NCBI RefSeq assembly: GCF_963576615.1
Contig: NC_088711.1
Location: 61,909,248 to 61,973,247 of the forward strand
Source: Watersipora subatra
Taxonomy: Eukaryota > Bryozoa > Gymnolaemata > Cheilostomatida > Watersiporidae
Length of the DNA: 64,000 nucleotides
Direction of reading: 5' to 3'
A model generated the notes under the pieces. The model was not told the DNA's origin. It saw nothing but the letters and a program-made list of their open reading frames with translations, and searched no databases. Position 1 is the stretch's first letter. Each line of letters starts with the position of its first letter. Made by a program: the position numbers and the translations under genes. Positions 20,630 through 31,756 of the stretch are shown here, piece by piece.

Positions 20630-21180
20630 TAGCTAGAACGTTAGAACGAGGAAAAGGTTTGCTAACGTTATTATAACGTTGTTACAAAACATTGTTATCG
20701 AATGTCCCAGCAATGTTACAGGATTGCTACTTTGAAATGTCTGGGTATAAGCATTCACATAATATTGTCTTCTAATATATTCGGAACAGTATGGCATTTC
20801 ACCATTATGGAACATTCAGCAGATGATCTGGTGCAAAATTCCTGCGACATGGGGAGAATGTTACAGAACATTCCACAAGCATGCCTTTCATGATGTTGCC
20901 TCAAAGATATTAGCTAACATTCCAGGAACGTTTCCGTGCAGAACATTAGTGGGGTGTAACTGTGTAGACAATTTCTAACATTTTGATGTTTCACAGAATG
21001 TTCCTCTAATGAATTGCGTACAATGTTACTATAATGTACCGAGCATAACCGCCGACAATATTCTTTCCTTAAGCTATACAACATTCCACCAACATTACGT
21101 CTCCGAAGCAACCTAATTTTTCTATAATGTGCCATGCTTAACCTTCACACAACATCTCTTCTCAAGGCTGACGGACATTC
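20630..21180. repeat. AACGTT-rich repeat cluster, right part
   Basis: Contains GCTAACGTTATTATAACG, similar to the shared tail of the 41455-44378 array, and a block at 20888-20960 homologous to 18475-18545. More diverged than the left part. Confidence 0.5.
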
Positions 21181-23028
21181 AACAAATATTGCACCTTAGA
21201 TATATACGAAGACTTTTACTAGATTATTCTTAAAATAATCTTTGTGAGCATCTCAATAGTTAGGGCATGGTTCCGAAGCTGTATATTTTGGTACAAACAG
21301 TTGCATGATATAATAACAAAAAATAATATGAAACACAATAAAAATATAGCTATAAAATGACTAAACTCTATATATATTGTCATCATCAAAACATGGCAGA
21401 AAAATACCACAACCTTTACACCAGAATAAATTATATATCAATGATACACAGAGACAAACAAGCAAAGCTATGATCATATTTGTGAATAACGCTACAGTCC
21501 ATCAAATGCTTTACCACATTAGACTAAAGTTTTTCCAGCTCGTCCGTCCTTGGATTGTGGTGGCGAAGGCTGTTCTTTCATCCAACAATTCAGATTACAG
21601 TACAATCCTTTAAGCCCTGAAATGTGAAGAAGCATTTATATTAGCAGATGAGAACTGCTAAAAAGTACAGAATACAAACAAAGCAAATATGAGTATAAAC
21701 TAAATATGGCAACAACCTGTTAACAAAGTAATTATGAACATCGAGGTTGATCTGCCACATCACAGTGTCACTTGCTAGATACATGAAATAGTACCAGCAA
21801 TACTTTTCTTTTCACTATTTGTGGGCACTCTATAATAAGGTAATATTGTCCACTCATTCAAGTTTTTGGAATCGCGATTCCTCATAATAGGCACAGGTGG
21901 ATACAAGAGTGCACAACCACCATATTTTCAAAATCATCCTAATCAGCTTTTTATTTAATGGCTTCATAACTGAGCTTCCTATAAGGCTGCAACTTCATAT
22001 TGGCATATTATGAAAAATGCACAAGCATATCATATTTAGGGTTGCGCTAATAGTAAGTTTCTTCAGAAGCAACTAATGTCCTAGTCGCATTGTTCTTATG
22101 CTGAATTATCATTTTAATAATTTGAAATTTAAAAAAGAGTTGTTGTAGAATAGCAATGCGGTAAATTAATTAGTAAATCTCATGTAGCAAAAAACACGAA
22201 CTTGGACATATCCATTAAAAAATAATAACAAACTGTAAGCTAACAACTCCGCATTAGTCGAGTTATTTACTTGGAGGTTAACCTTTCTGATGAGACGCTA
22301 TATGTGCAAACAGCTATATACGCAGGTAAATGAGAAGCACTGCTAATGCTATTGCAGATTGTTCCAAAGCTTTAAGAAACGCCGTGCAGATATTTAATGA
22401 AAAATTAAACGATAAGATTTTGTAAGTTTTAGTTGATCTAGAAGTATGCGAGCAGCCTGCCTTTTCAATTTCCTTTATAAGCTTGTTTGAATTAGCGCGT
22501 ACACTCTTTTAAAAATACATAGTCAATCGGCTATTGTTGCCTCTTACATATTGTCAAATTCTTCAATCATACCTATCTTATATCACAATCAAATAGCTGA
22601 AAATCATGTCATAAAAAGAGAAAAAGAAATTACATCGCACTACTAGCTCTAAGTTGACATTTTGGTAAAAGGCAGCACGATTCTCAACCTAACATGCTTA
22701 TCACAAGTTATACATAATCTAACACAATGCAAACTTTCAAGAGTTGCTTTCTTAATTATGTACATGTGCACACAACTCTTAGATTTCCGTATTTTCTCTG
22801 CTTAAAATTCTGATGTGCTAGGTAGTTAGTGTTGAAATGTGCTTCCAATCTGCCAAAAAAATCTACGTTTTGTACTACAGCATTTCTAAATTTGAAACTA
22901 ATTTTTCCAACTTTCAATAACAAAAATCACAGTTAAAGGGAGAGTAACTATAGATCTATCGTAAATTCAAGAGTACAAGTCGAGATCTGAAGTTTGGTTC
23001 GAAAATCCTGGTTTTGACATGTACATAC
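21181..23028. other. AT-rich non-coding stretch
   Basis: No open frame with coding character, no clear repeat boundaries and no RNA gene recognised. It may be intronic to the exon at 23029-23163. Confidence 0.4.
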
Positions 23029-23163
23029 CGTGACCTCTTCCATGGCCCAAATCTTTTATTCGCTAATAGTTCAATCGGGATCAGAGGCGGGCAATGCGTA
23101 GCTGAAGAAATGGCATTCAAAACACCATCAGTAAGGACGCCTTTTTTGGCGCCGTCGGGAATA
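23029..23163 (-). CDS. Isolated internal exon of an unidentified gene
   Basis: Seen: on the minus strand a 135-base segment is bounded by an acceptor (TTGTTAATTGTAG) and a donor (CACG, then GTATGT). It is open in one frame: I-P-D-G-A-K-K-G-V-L-T-D-G ... T-H-C-P-P-L-I-P-I-E-L-L ... F-G-P-W-K-R-S. It enters and leaves in phase 1/phase 2 style (one leading base, 44 codons, two trailing bases). Its composition is more GC-rich and codon-like than the surroundings. I do not recognise the family. The partner exons were not found; an open minus-strand frame at 23563-23808 could be another exon but lacks convincing splice sites. Confidence 0.4.
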
Positions 23164-26100
23164 CTACAATTAACAAAAGCCTGAGAGTAGCATGTTATAG
23201 TGAAGATCACAGAGAACAAAAAACAAGCACTTAACCAACGTACTGGTTCACCTCAATACAAGAACAAAACCGCTACCTCGGATAATAGGTATTCAACAGA
23301 GTAGCAATGCCGCAAGACAGATTTCTGTCAGAAATCGTGATTCATGTACAAGAAAAAGGTGTGAATGCCCAATAGTGGATGTGTCAAATGGATTACTGAG
23401 GTGTGGCCTTGTAGGCAGATACTACAAAAACCAACATCAAATTCAAAACATATCACGTAATTCCAGAAGAGAATCCTAGTGATGACATTTCGAATGGTGA
23501 ATAATGGGGACCTGGTGTTCCAATCAGCTCACATTGAGTAGGATTACTGGTATTTCACTATTTTATAAATAAATTCCTATATGTGATATCATGTAATTTT
23601 GATTTGCAACGGTTTTTTGAAGTTGAATTTTACTAGAAATCGTGTCATGAATTACGTTACCGTCATATTTTTGTGCAGACACCGCAGCAATACTATTTAA
23701 ATTCATGAAAGAAACGAAGTCACTGTTGGGATTCAAACACAAATGCTCTATGGTAACATCTTCCAGCGCAGCGAGCTGGAAGCTTGTAGGTGTAGCATAA
23801 ATACACACTGGTCAGTGCGCGAGGCGACATTGCAGTAGAAGGACTGGTCTTATGTACTGAATACTATATGGTATGTTTATCGAATTTGATTAGGTTGTCA
23901 CGACGTTAAGGGCTTAGCGCACAAATAAACAAACTTTCCATGTAGCTGAATTAAAGCATATTGATAACATATTAGTAAGCCTACAACATGTATAATAAAA
24001 ACACAGACATGGAAAATTTGCAATGGTGATGGAAAAATGCAAGAAATATGTCTAGATCTCACCTGTCCCACATTTATTGATACCGATTCAATTGGTTATG
24101 GAGAATTTACTGTTGAGCCGAACCGGTGTATGGTTGGCAAATTGACCATAGTAGTGGTGATTGACTAGATAGCGATTAGACGATTAGTTGCAAGGATAAT
24201 GGCCAGATCTTGTGAGATTCATTCTAAAAAATCGCAAACAAACCACATTAGAGATCTTGCAAACAACAAATCGATAAACTATCTATATGGTAAGAATCTA
24301 ATGATTATGGACTTGGACTGAGATTGAACCGATAACCTTGTAGTTGCAAACCCTAAATCTGGCCACTAAAAACTGCTGGTTGGTCACTACTAATATTGCT
24401 CAACATTTTCCAACTGAATAACAAGTTTAGTAGCTCAGTGACTAACAAACATGTCTTTACTCATTTGATATATGCGTATAGATCTTCATCTTTATGAAAT
24501 TTTGGAGACAAAAATAATGGCAAAGAAAGAATTCTTCAAATTAAGTTTAGGAAATGGCGTTCAAACTTGTATCAGAGTTTGTCACATCAGAGTTGTCTTC
24601 TCTATTTTATGGCAGTCAAAAACTATTAATGATTCACCATTACTCCGTTTGTACACAACACACAGTCACTCGCAATGAGATTTATTATTAACAATGCCTC
24701 TCAAGTAGGTAATGAAATCAAAAGATACATGCTACTACTCAGTAACATGCTTTACCCATTTTTCTACGCATATATGGCTTCAAAGCCATTTCAATTCTAT
24801 TAGCAAAAGCTCGCTCAACCAGCAAAAGTGTTTTTATCAGTTATTAAGACATTCGATAACATCGCTGTGATACGTGAAAAAAATCATATTAAAAGTTGTA
24901 CTTTTCTTAAAGCACAGAGGTACAGTTAAAGAACGAAAGCAATATGTAACCCTTTTAGTGCCATAGGCCTACTCTTTTTAATGAATTCCTGTTTACAGAA
25001 GCGTGACATTTTAAAGACAAATTATATCCATTCTATGACTCGCAAATGCTTTTCAAGCTGTTTTCCAACGTCAAACACATCCAAGAACGATAATCCACTG
25101 CAGTTTACCACCATGGAGTGCAATTATTTAGAAACACAGTCTTTAACACTCGGTTTTATTTACGTAGAAAAACTTGAATTTGTACCAATGCAAAAAACTT
25201 TACTTACCAGCAATAACGATCGCAAAGAGCGTCAATATCATTTATTACTATATTGTGAATTTTATTGCAAGTATTGCAGATGAGTTAAGCATCGTTAAAT
25301 CATTAATTAAACTACAACAACCGGAAAAATAAATCAGTATGGCGGATATTTCCTCCTCCTAGTTTTGCCTTGTCCGATATTTTCAGGCATAATACGATGT
25401 AAATGCATACCTTCGAAATCTTTCGAAGGAGTACGATGCGGATTTTTAGCTTTCCCACGCATCGAACTTCATAAATTCCGAAAAGTTATAACTAAATTCT
25501 ACGTATATGCCCACAAACAATCTCGGTTGATATTTTGGTTCATTATACAGTAATACAAAAACGCGTTTAATCTCTTTGTAAAGATTTAATAGACGTAAAC
25601 TGAAAAAACGTCGTAAAACCACGGTTATGGAAGACCAAGCGAGTCATACTTAACGCCGAATACCTGTTGGAGATTCAGACAAGTTGGTGATTTTTTTCTG
25701 AAACTACCGATGTGGTTACCGCTGCCTATACTCATGATTTTGTGTTAAAACTGCTAAAAGAGTTCTGAATAAATATTGCCGAGTGATTTATTCACTACTA
25801 ATGGACGTGATTTGACGCTATTTGGTAAGAAACCTCAAATTGTTGATCAGTTACAAAACTGCCTTACACAAAGCCACTGCACACTCGCAGACCTGCAAAA
25901 ATGGTGCCCGAAGGGTTGAAATCAACTTGATATCGAATAATGAATACCATATTTGCCTTGTGGTGACCGATTTAACTCATGCACTACTATAAGCCCCTCT
26001 GTGGGGCTTACAGACAATTTAAATCAGACGGAAGCCCCTCACTGGAGCTTTTTTATATTATGTGGTTTGGTTCTCTTTTTGTAGCTACAAGTGAATGGAT

Positions 26101-27422
26101 TCAAATTTTCTTGGTTCAAATGCTTAGTATGGAGACTATTGTAGTGTGTGCTCATGTGAAACTGACAGTAAAGGATTCTTATAAGTATTATATATATAGC
26201 ATTTGTATTCATTTCATGTGAAACGTTAATTGCGGATGATTCCCAACATCTATAAGCACAAAAGCTCTGAAACGCGCTCGTAGAGAGCATACGAATTTCA
26301 TCGCATCTGACGAAGACTTGCCTTGTTTGGCCTGACCCATTTTGTGAGCAGCTGTTTGAATGGCTTTTGTTGATACAAATTAATTATGTTCAACCTAAAA
26401 TGAATTACATAGTAAATAAGTTGAAGACTCTTTTATGAGAAAGAGATTTTGAGGTGATTTTTTTGTGAGCAGTACATCATGTTTATGTTACACAACTATT
26501 TATTGTACTGACTGAAAAGAAAAACGAAGTTGCAAGTTGTCAGTCAAGACTCAATAAACATTTTTTATTTACAGCATAAAACTTTGTTGAGTCCAAAAAT
26601 AATCCATCAGACAACAAGCAAAGCAACCTTTTCACTTCTAACATTCCTTGCAAAAAAACATAATTTTCAGTGATTTGTCTGCTAATATGTTACACAATTC
26701 TAAGAAAATTTACCTTTGCCAAAATTATTTAAGCATTGCCAAGGGGAAGTAACTTTATGCGGATCCATGGTCTATTCTAGCAGATACATGTAGACTAATT
26801 ATTATGACATGACCATGTAGTAACTGTAATTTTTAATTTCTGTAATTTATCTAATTGTAATTTTTACAATTTGATATAAATGAGATAATCTCTCTTCGAG
26901 TTAAATTCAACAACAAGATTGCATAAAGGTTTGGAAATTTTTTTGAAGGTGCATCCCCCTTTTTCTTATTTTGTAAAGAGCAAATCTGACAATACAACAA
27001 TCATTTCAACGGGTATGTGAACTGACTGTTTGATATAGCCGTGTAATTGCCTTCAAGCTGTATAAATCATCTATGTGAGAATTTTCTGCAAGTTGACAGG
27101 CTCGGTTACGATGGTTGTTTCTTGTGTCATTACTGACCAATGCCCCAGATGGGCACAAACTATTTTGTAATTGCAAAAGGAAGATTTGTTTAGTAAATTG
27201 ACAATGTCATATAAGCAAGCTAATAACAATAACTGAACACTTCATTGTTTTGTTAATTATTTGTAATATCTACTGTGACAAGCAACGACAAAAACTGAGC
27301 CAAAGGTTTCAAAAGAACAGTGAATATCACACTGTATTATTTAACACTGTTTACGAAAACCTACAATAGGTGTTCTCGTCATTTCATGAACAAAAAATAA
27401 GATTGTTATATATGACCTATTG
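23164..27422. other. Non-coding stretch with a possible tRNA-derived SINE fragment
   Basis: Mostly AT-rich without supported genes. On the minus strand about 24310-24380 contains GCAACTACAAGG followed by GGTTCAATCTC, which resembles the B box and T-arm of a tRNA and suggests a SINE relic. A short reversed duplication of AAGCCCCTC-like sequence lies near 25990-26045. Nothing else is recognised. Confidence 0.3.
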
Positions 27423-28212
27423 TTAAAGGTTGACTTGCAACAAAATTCACATTACAGTTATTCGATATCAAAAGATTCACCATGTCTTATTCTGTTGTGT
27501 TGTAGGTGCAAATTATATGGGAATGTGATTAAAAGCTTTTAAAAGCTAAAAAAACCAACAGTTAATCGCAGCCACATGAGACCACCGTAGTTTGAATTCT
27601 CTTTCCAAAGCGGCTCAAATGGGACGTAGTTATTACAGGATGGTTTCTGTTTACACTTTCATGCAACCTCATTCATCGAAATATTTTCACAAATATATTT
27701 CACACATTCAATAAAACTAGGTCTATTGTTCTTACGCGTCTATTTTATCGTCATTGTAATGCAGTCACTTTTAGCTCTGATATATTATAACTTACCGTAA
27801 AAAGTCGTTAAACTTTCTATCCTTAGTTCGAAGGCGTACATATCATTGTCTGATAATCATGACGAGCCTGTTGGTCACATGTGATATTCGAAAATTGCTG
27901 CAAAAATTATTTGCGAAGTATTGGGTCACATGATCAGATTACGACTTGACGATCAGATCTAGCCAAAACAAAATTGAAAGTAACGAGCATCTATATTTGA
28001 TATGGGGTCTTCGGTAAAACCCGAAGTGTTTGTCATAAACTAGTGCTACGATAAGTTTTATATGGAGCTTTTTATTGGCCTTTCAATTCACATGAGAACA
28101 TCACGTAACAAGACAATAACCAAACTGTCAGAACTACGTCAGAGAAATAAACAGATTCCAATTTACGGCGGCTTTTCGTTTTTGAGCTTTCAAGAGCTTG
28201 TAATCACAATTT
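27423..28212 (-). mobile_element. Long-inverted-repeat MITE, copy 1 (truncated at right)
   Basis: Starts TTAAAGGTTGACTTGC and continues through the family sequence. It is in the opposite internal orientation to the copy at 47850-48735, and the last roughly 90 bases of the right inverted repeat are missing. Same family as 35147-36027, 47260-47640 and 47850-48735. Confidence 0.75.
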
Positions 28213-28495
28213 ATTGCAGCTTCAGTGGTAGTGTCTGCCTTTGAATTTTGAGCTAATATAATCGTGCATTGTGGTGCCATTTTGTGAAGCGACCAGCATT
28301 TGTAATCTTTAGTTACACACCCCATGAATACTTGTCATTGTGAAACAAAGGAACTCATCATGTTATTCAACTTCTATATTAGTATTTATGCATCCTGTCT
28401 TAACAGTATTATACACCTCTTACATAACCACTCATCCCCTTTTATTTAACCATTTCTGATGTGATTAGGAAACAGCTTTCTGGACTCTTGCTAGC

Positions 28496-29501
28496 TAGCC
28501 GGGGCATGGCTCTCGTGGTGGATATGGAGAGAGAGCCTGGGACACATAGCGAAAAAAAGGTAAGATAACTTCTGCAAAACGAGCGACATATGTTACATAT
28601 GACGCTCAGACTGATACTAATGGAAGCGTGTCGTTAGATTCGTATCTCACGATTTATTAGATGTGGCGCGTTTAAAAGCCTATTGTCACGGTAACGTGAC
28701 TTGATCTAGTAAAAAGCGCTATTTTTTTGATAGGCTGGGTGGTTACGAAATACCTCGTTTGATAATAAAACGATAGGAACCATAGGCCACTATTCTCTTG
28801 CGTTTTCACGTTAGCAGTTTCATTTCCTATACTGATAAAAATGAAGCGATTCAAAAGTTACTATCAAAGCTAGGCATAGTCACACTGAGATCAAAACAGT
28901 CTCAAGCTTTACAACATATTATCGCAGGTCTTGACCAATTTATAATTATTCCTACTGGCTTCGGAAAGAGTATTTGCTTTCAGATGGCACCGTTTTGCAG
29001 TGGTAGATCCGAGTTGTTCATAATAACTGTCGCGAATAATAATACTCGTGAGTAAAATAAAACTGAGATTACTTTTTACTAGATAAACTTTTCTTTACTA
29101 GCAGCGTGCAATTCATTTTTGTTGTTCTTATGCTATTCGTTTGCTATGTTTGTATTGTTATTGTGAATTTTTTTTATTCAATTGATTCAATTTTTTATTA
29201 TAATTAAATCAAAACATAATGAATTGAACATATGAAATAATATAACTGTCGTTATTGATTTATTATGCAACCAACATTTCATACTTACTAACCAGCATTT
29301 GTTTGCTGCCAATTCAGATTAAAAATAATACATATTACTCGCGTAGATCATAAATAAGACCGTCACATGATACTCCTTCGGAAATAACGATTGTGATATT
29401 AGCGACTTCAGAAGTCGGCTTTTAGAGTTGTCTTCTCCGCGTGTTGCGATGTGTCCCAGGCTCTCTCTCTCCCAATCCCCACGAGAGCCATGCCCAGGCT
29501 A
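28496..29501 (+). mobile_element. 1-kb inverted-repeat transposon carrying a RecQ-like helicase fragment
   Basis: Seen: imperfect terminal inverted repeats of about 50 bp, left TAGCCGGGGCATGGCTCTCG, right reverse-complemented TAGCCTGGGCATGGCTCTCG, flanked by CTTGCTAGC at 28487-28495 and 29502-29510 (8 or 9-bp target duplication). The inverted repeat contains an ATG (28506) followed by 18 open codons and a splice-donor-like GTAAGA at 28560. Inside lies a helicase fragment at 28798-29050. Known: 8-9 bp duplications occur in hAT, Mutator-like and some other superfamilies. I cannot assign the superfamily; no transposase is present. Confidence 0.7.
28798..29055 (+). pseudogene. RecQ/DEAD-like helicase N-terminal fragment (Q motif and Walker A)
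   Basis: Seen: the frame reads L-R-S-K-Q-S-Q-A-L-Q-H-I-I-A-G-L-D-Q-F, then I-P-T-G-F-G-K-S-I-C-F-Q. Known: this matches the RecQ-type motif 0 and motif I (nucleotide-binding P-loop, G-F-G-K-S) of superfamily 2 helicases. It ends at TAA soon after A-N-N-N-T-R, next to GTGAGT (29048), a good donor consensus, so it may be a first exon cut from its downstream motifs. Motifs Ia to VI are absent. Similar RecQ-like fragments accompany transposons in many invertebrates. The listed first codon is TTG; no ATG-initiated start is supported. Not an active helicase. Confidence 0.7.
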
Positions 29502-29510
29502 CTTGCTAGC

Positions 29511-31021
29511 CTTACTGCCTAGGAAGCTTTGCAGCGCCCAATCGTCTGTGATCTACGGATGTGACGATTGCCTGACTGATTAGGCAAACATATATAAGCC
29601 AGTGTAGATCAGAAACAATTCGAACTCCATATTTTACTCACGCTCTACGTATCACTCTGCTCTTGTATCACTCTTTATATTTTTAGACTTGCGCAATGAG
29701 CATCGGCCATTGAATTGATTAGCCTTCATATATTTTATGTTTTTGCAATTGAAAGTTTGAATTTTTAATAAATATATTCTGTTTTAAAGTTTTTTAACTA
29801 AAACAAACCAGTCTAATTCTTGACATTAAATCTACACCTAAAATACAGTCCTTTATAAATTCGCAAATCATAAACCAACTACTTGAACCACCAATCCAGC
29901 ACTTATAGTTAATAATCCTTTAAACAGAGGGTCATTACAATTTCTATGTCATCAGTCAACTATTCAATTGACAAGTTCATTACTGAAGCAGCATGTTTGT
30001 GGTGGTTGTAGATAGTAGTTTGTGATTTTGCTGCCAGCAACTTTCTAACAGCAAATTGTTTCCAGCAAAACTGTTGAAAATCTGAGTGTATTGATTTTAA
30101 CTATATACATTGTATAATAACCGCAAGTACATCACTAACTTCCATACTATACTCCACACAAGTTGCTTGTAAAACTGTGTATCTCATAACTGAATATTGT
30201 AAGATGGCAGATCTCTTCATGAGTGTTTCTATTGTATTCTCAAAAATCTGGTTAATCATTGATTGGCTTGGTTTGCTGAGCATTAGTATATTTGTCAGAC
30301 TTATTATTGTTGGCATAGGCCTGAAATCCTCAATTGCTTTATTTGTTTTCTCTATAAAACATGTTATAATGGAACTCTATACATAACAACCCAAAGGTAG
30401 TAAATGTGTTTTATTTTATAATTTTAAAAGTATAGCACTATGATTCTTCGTCTTAACTTATTAGTATGCTGGACTTGGTAGATGGTATCGAAATCTGCAA
30501 GCAAACACATTAACAATCAAATATTTTACAGAATAGGAGAATGTGTTCTAAAAATGGTAACTACCCTTGTTGCTAAGCTCGCACCTATTTTTTGGATCAG
30601 CTTTAAAATGGCTTTTTTGCTAGAAAAACAGCAATACTGTTTTTAGTGCTTTTTGATTCAACTTAACTAGCCCATGTTAATTACATTTACTGTGACTAGC
30701 ATGCTCACTTATCACCACTTGCGACTCTACTACATGCCATTCAGCCACCTAAATGCTGAGTATTATTTAATGTCATACGGCAACCAGCTTTATGGATGCA
30801 AAGCTTTTATGTGAATTTAATAATATTTTAAAAATTAATTGCTATTAAATCTAAGTGGTAGGTACAATGGCTGGTTTGGAAAATTTTGGCACAGTATTCC
30901 GATGTCACTCATGAAAAGATCCTGAGACCTACCGAAATTTATTAAAAATAGCATTCTTTGCAATTGTGTTATGCAATTAAAACTTGATTTTAATGACACA
31001 GATGGCTCCTGCCCCTACTTC
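29511..31021. other. Non-coding; possible LTR-like segment at about 29545-29835
   Basis: About 29545-29835 begins TGTG, contains TATATAAG (29590), an AATAAA signal (29768) and ends CTACA, which resembles a solo LTR, but no target duplication could be found. The rest is AT-rich with nothing recognised. Confidence 0.25.
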
Positions 31022-31756
31022 TCTCATCTAAACCAAGAAAGAGTCATGTAGAAGGTGACGATGACTTCCATGATGATTTGGAATCAAGCGAACAGCTGGA
31101 AATCGAACTGTCAAGGTCTGGCTCGAACATAGTGGAGTGCATCGGTAGGTAAATATGACCAATATATCCAGGTTTTCTACAAAACAAAATATCTGGCACA
31201 CATTGCAGCCTTGCTGCATATGCTAAACTGCATGGCTGCTCATATTGTGGCGCATAATTTGGGTATATAAATGTCTTTTGGTATTAGCTACTTTCACTTA
31301 TTGTTAGTGTATAAAGCAGATATACAGAAAGCAGAGTGTTTTGAAATAATACTGCAGCAGATCAGCGATATGTAGTTAAATTTATTTTATGGTTGATACG
31401 TATGCTTTTTATAATAATATTAGCATATGATATTTATTTAGCAGGTTATGAGGTACAGAGCTTAAAACTCAACTGCAATGACTGCACCAGCTTTATAGCC
31501 TCCTGTCCAGGTTTACGCATCAGGGGATGATGCGATACTAATCAGTGTAAAAGATAGAGGTGGTCTGTTTACACCTCATCCTGTCATCACAAAGATATGT
31601 CTAGGCTCAGAACTGAGCATACGGCAGGGTGTCGACTTACAAGGAATCACTGCAGACATACACAAGCTGGTGGTCACTAAAACTCTTTCATCGGTTTTAC
31701 AAAGCAATTTGCATCAGGGATTTCCATGCTCGTTCCACTGCACAGCGCAACGTTAG
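31022..31756 (+). pseudogene. P-element/THAP9-like transposase C-terminal remnant
   Basis: Seen: a first segment (31022-31144) ends N-I-V-E-C-I-G at a donor-like GTAGGT. A second (from 31445 after TTTAGCAG) continues Y-E-V-Q-S-L-K-L-N-C-N-D-C. After a frame change near 31505, an open run of about 80 codons reads L-I-S-V-K-D-R-G-G-L-F-T-P and K-I-C-L-G-S-E, ending TAG at 31756. Known: I-x-x-Y-I-x-G-Y ... C-x-x-C ... K-D-R-G-G-L-x-x-P-S ... E is the pattern of the C-terminal part of P-element/THAP9 family transposases. The frame break and missing N-terminal parts make it a pseudogene. Confidence 0.5.

Noticed and set aside
24310..24380. A tRNA gene on the minus strand
   Set aside because: Only a B-box-like GGTTCAATC is present; acceptor and D-arm pairing are not formed. 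Best seen as a possible SINE relic.
29545..29835. Solo LTR
   Set aside because: TATA and AATAAA signals and TG/CA-like ends are present, but no target duplication and no second copy were found, so it is only mentioned as possible.
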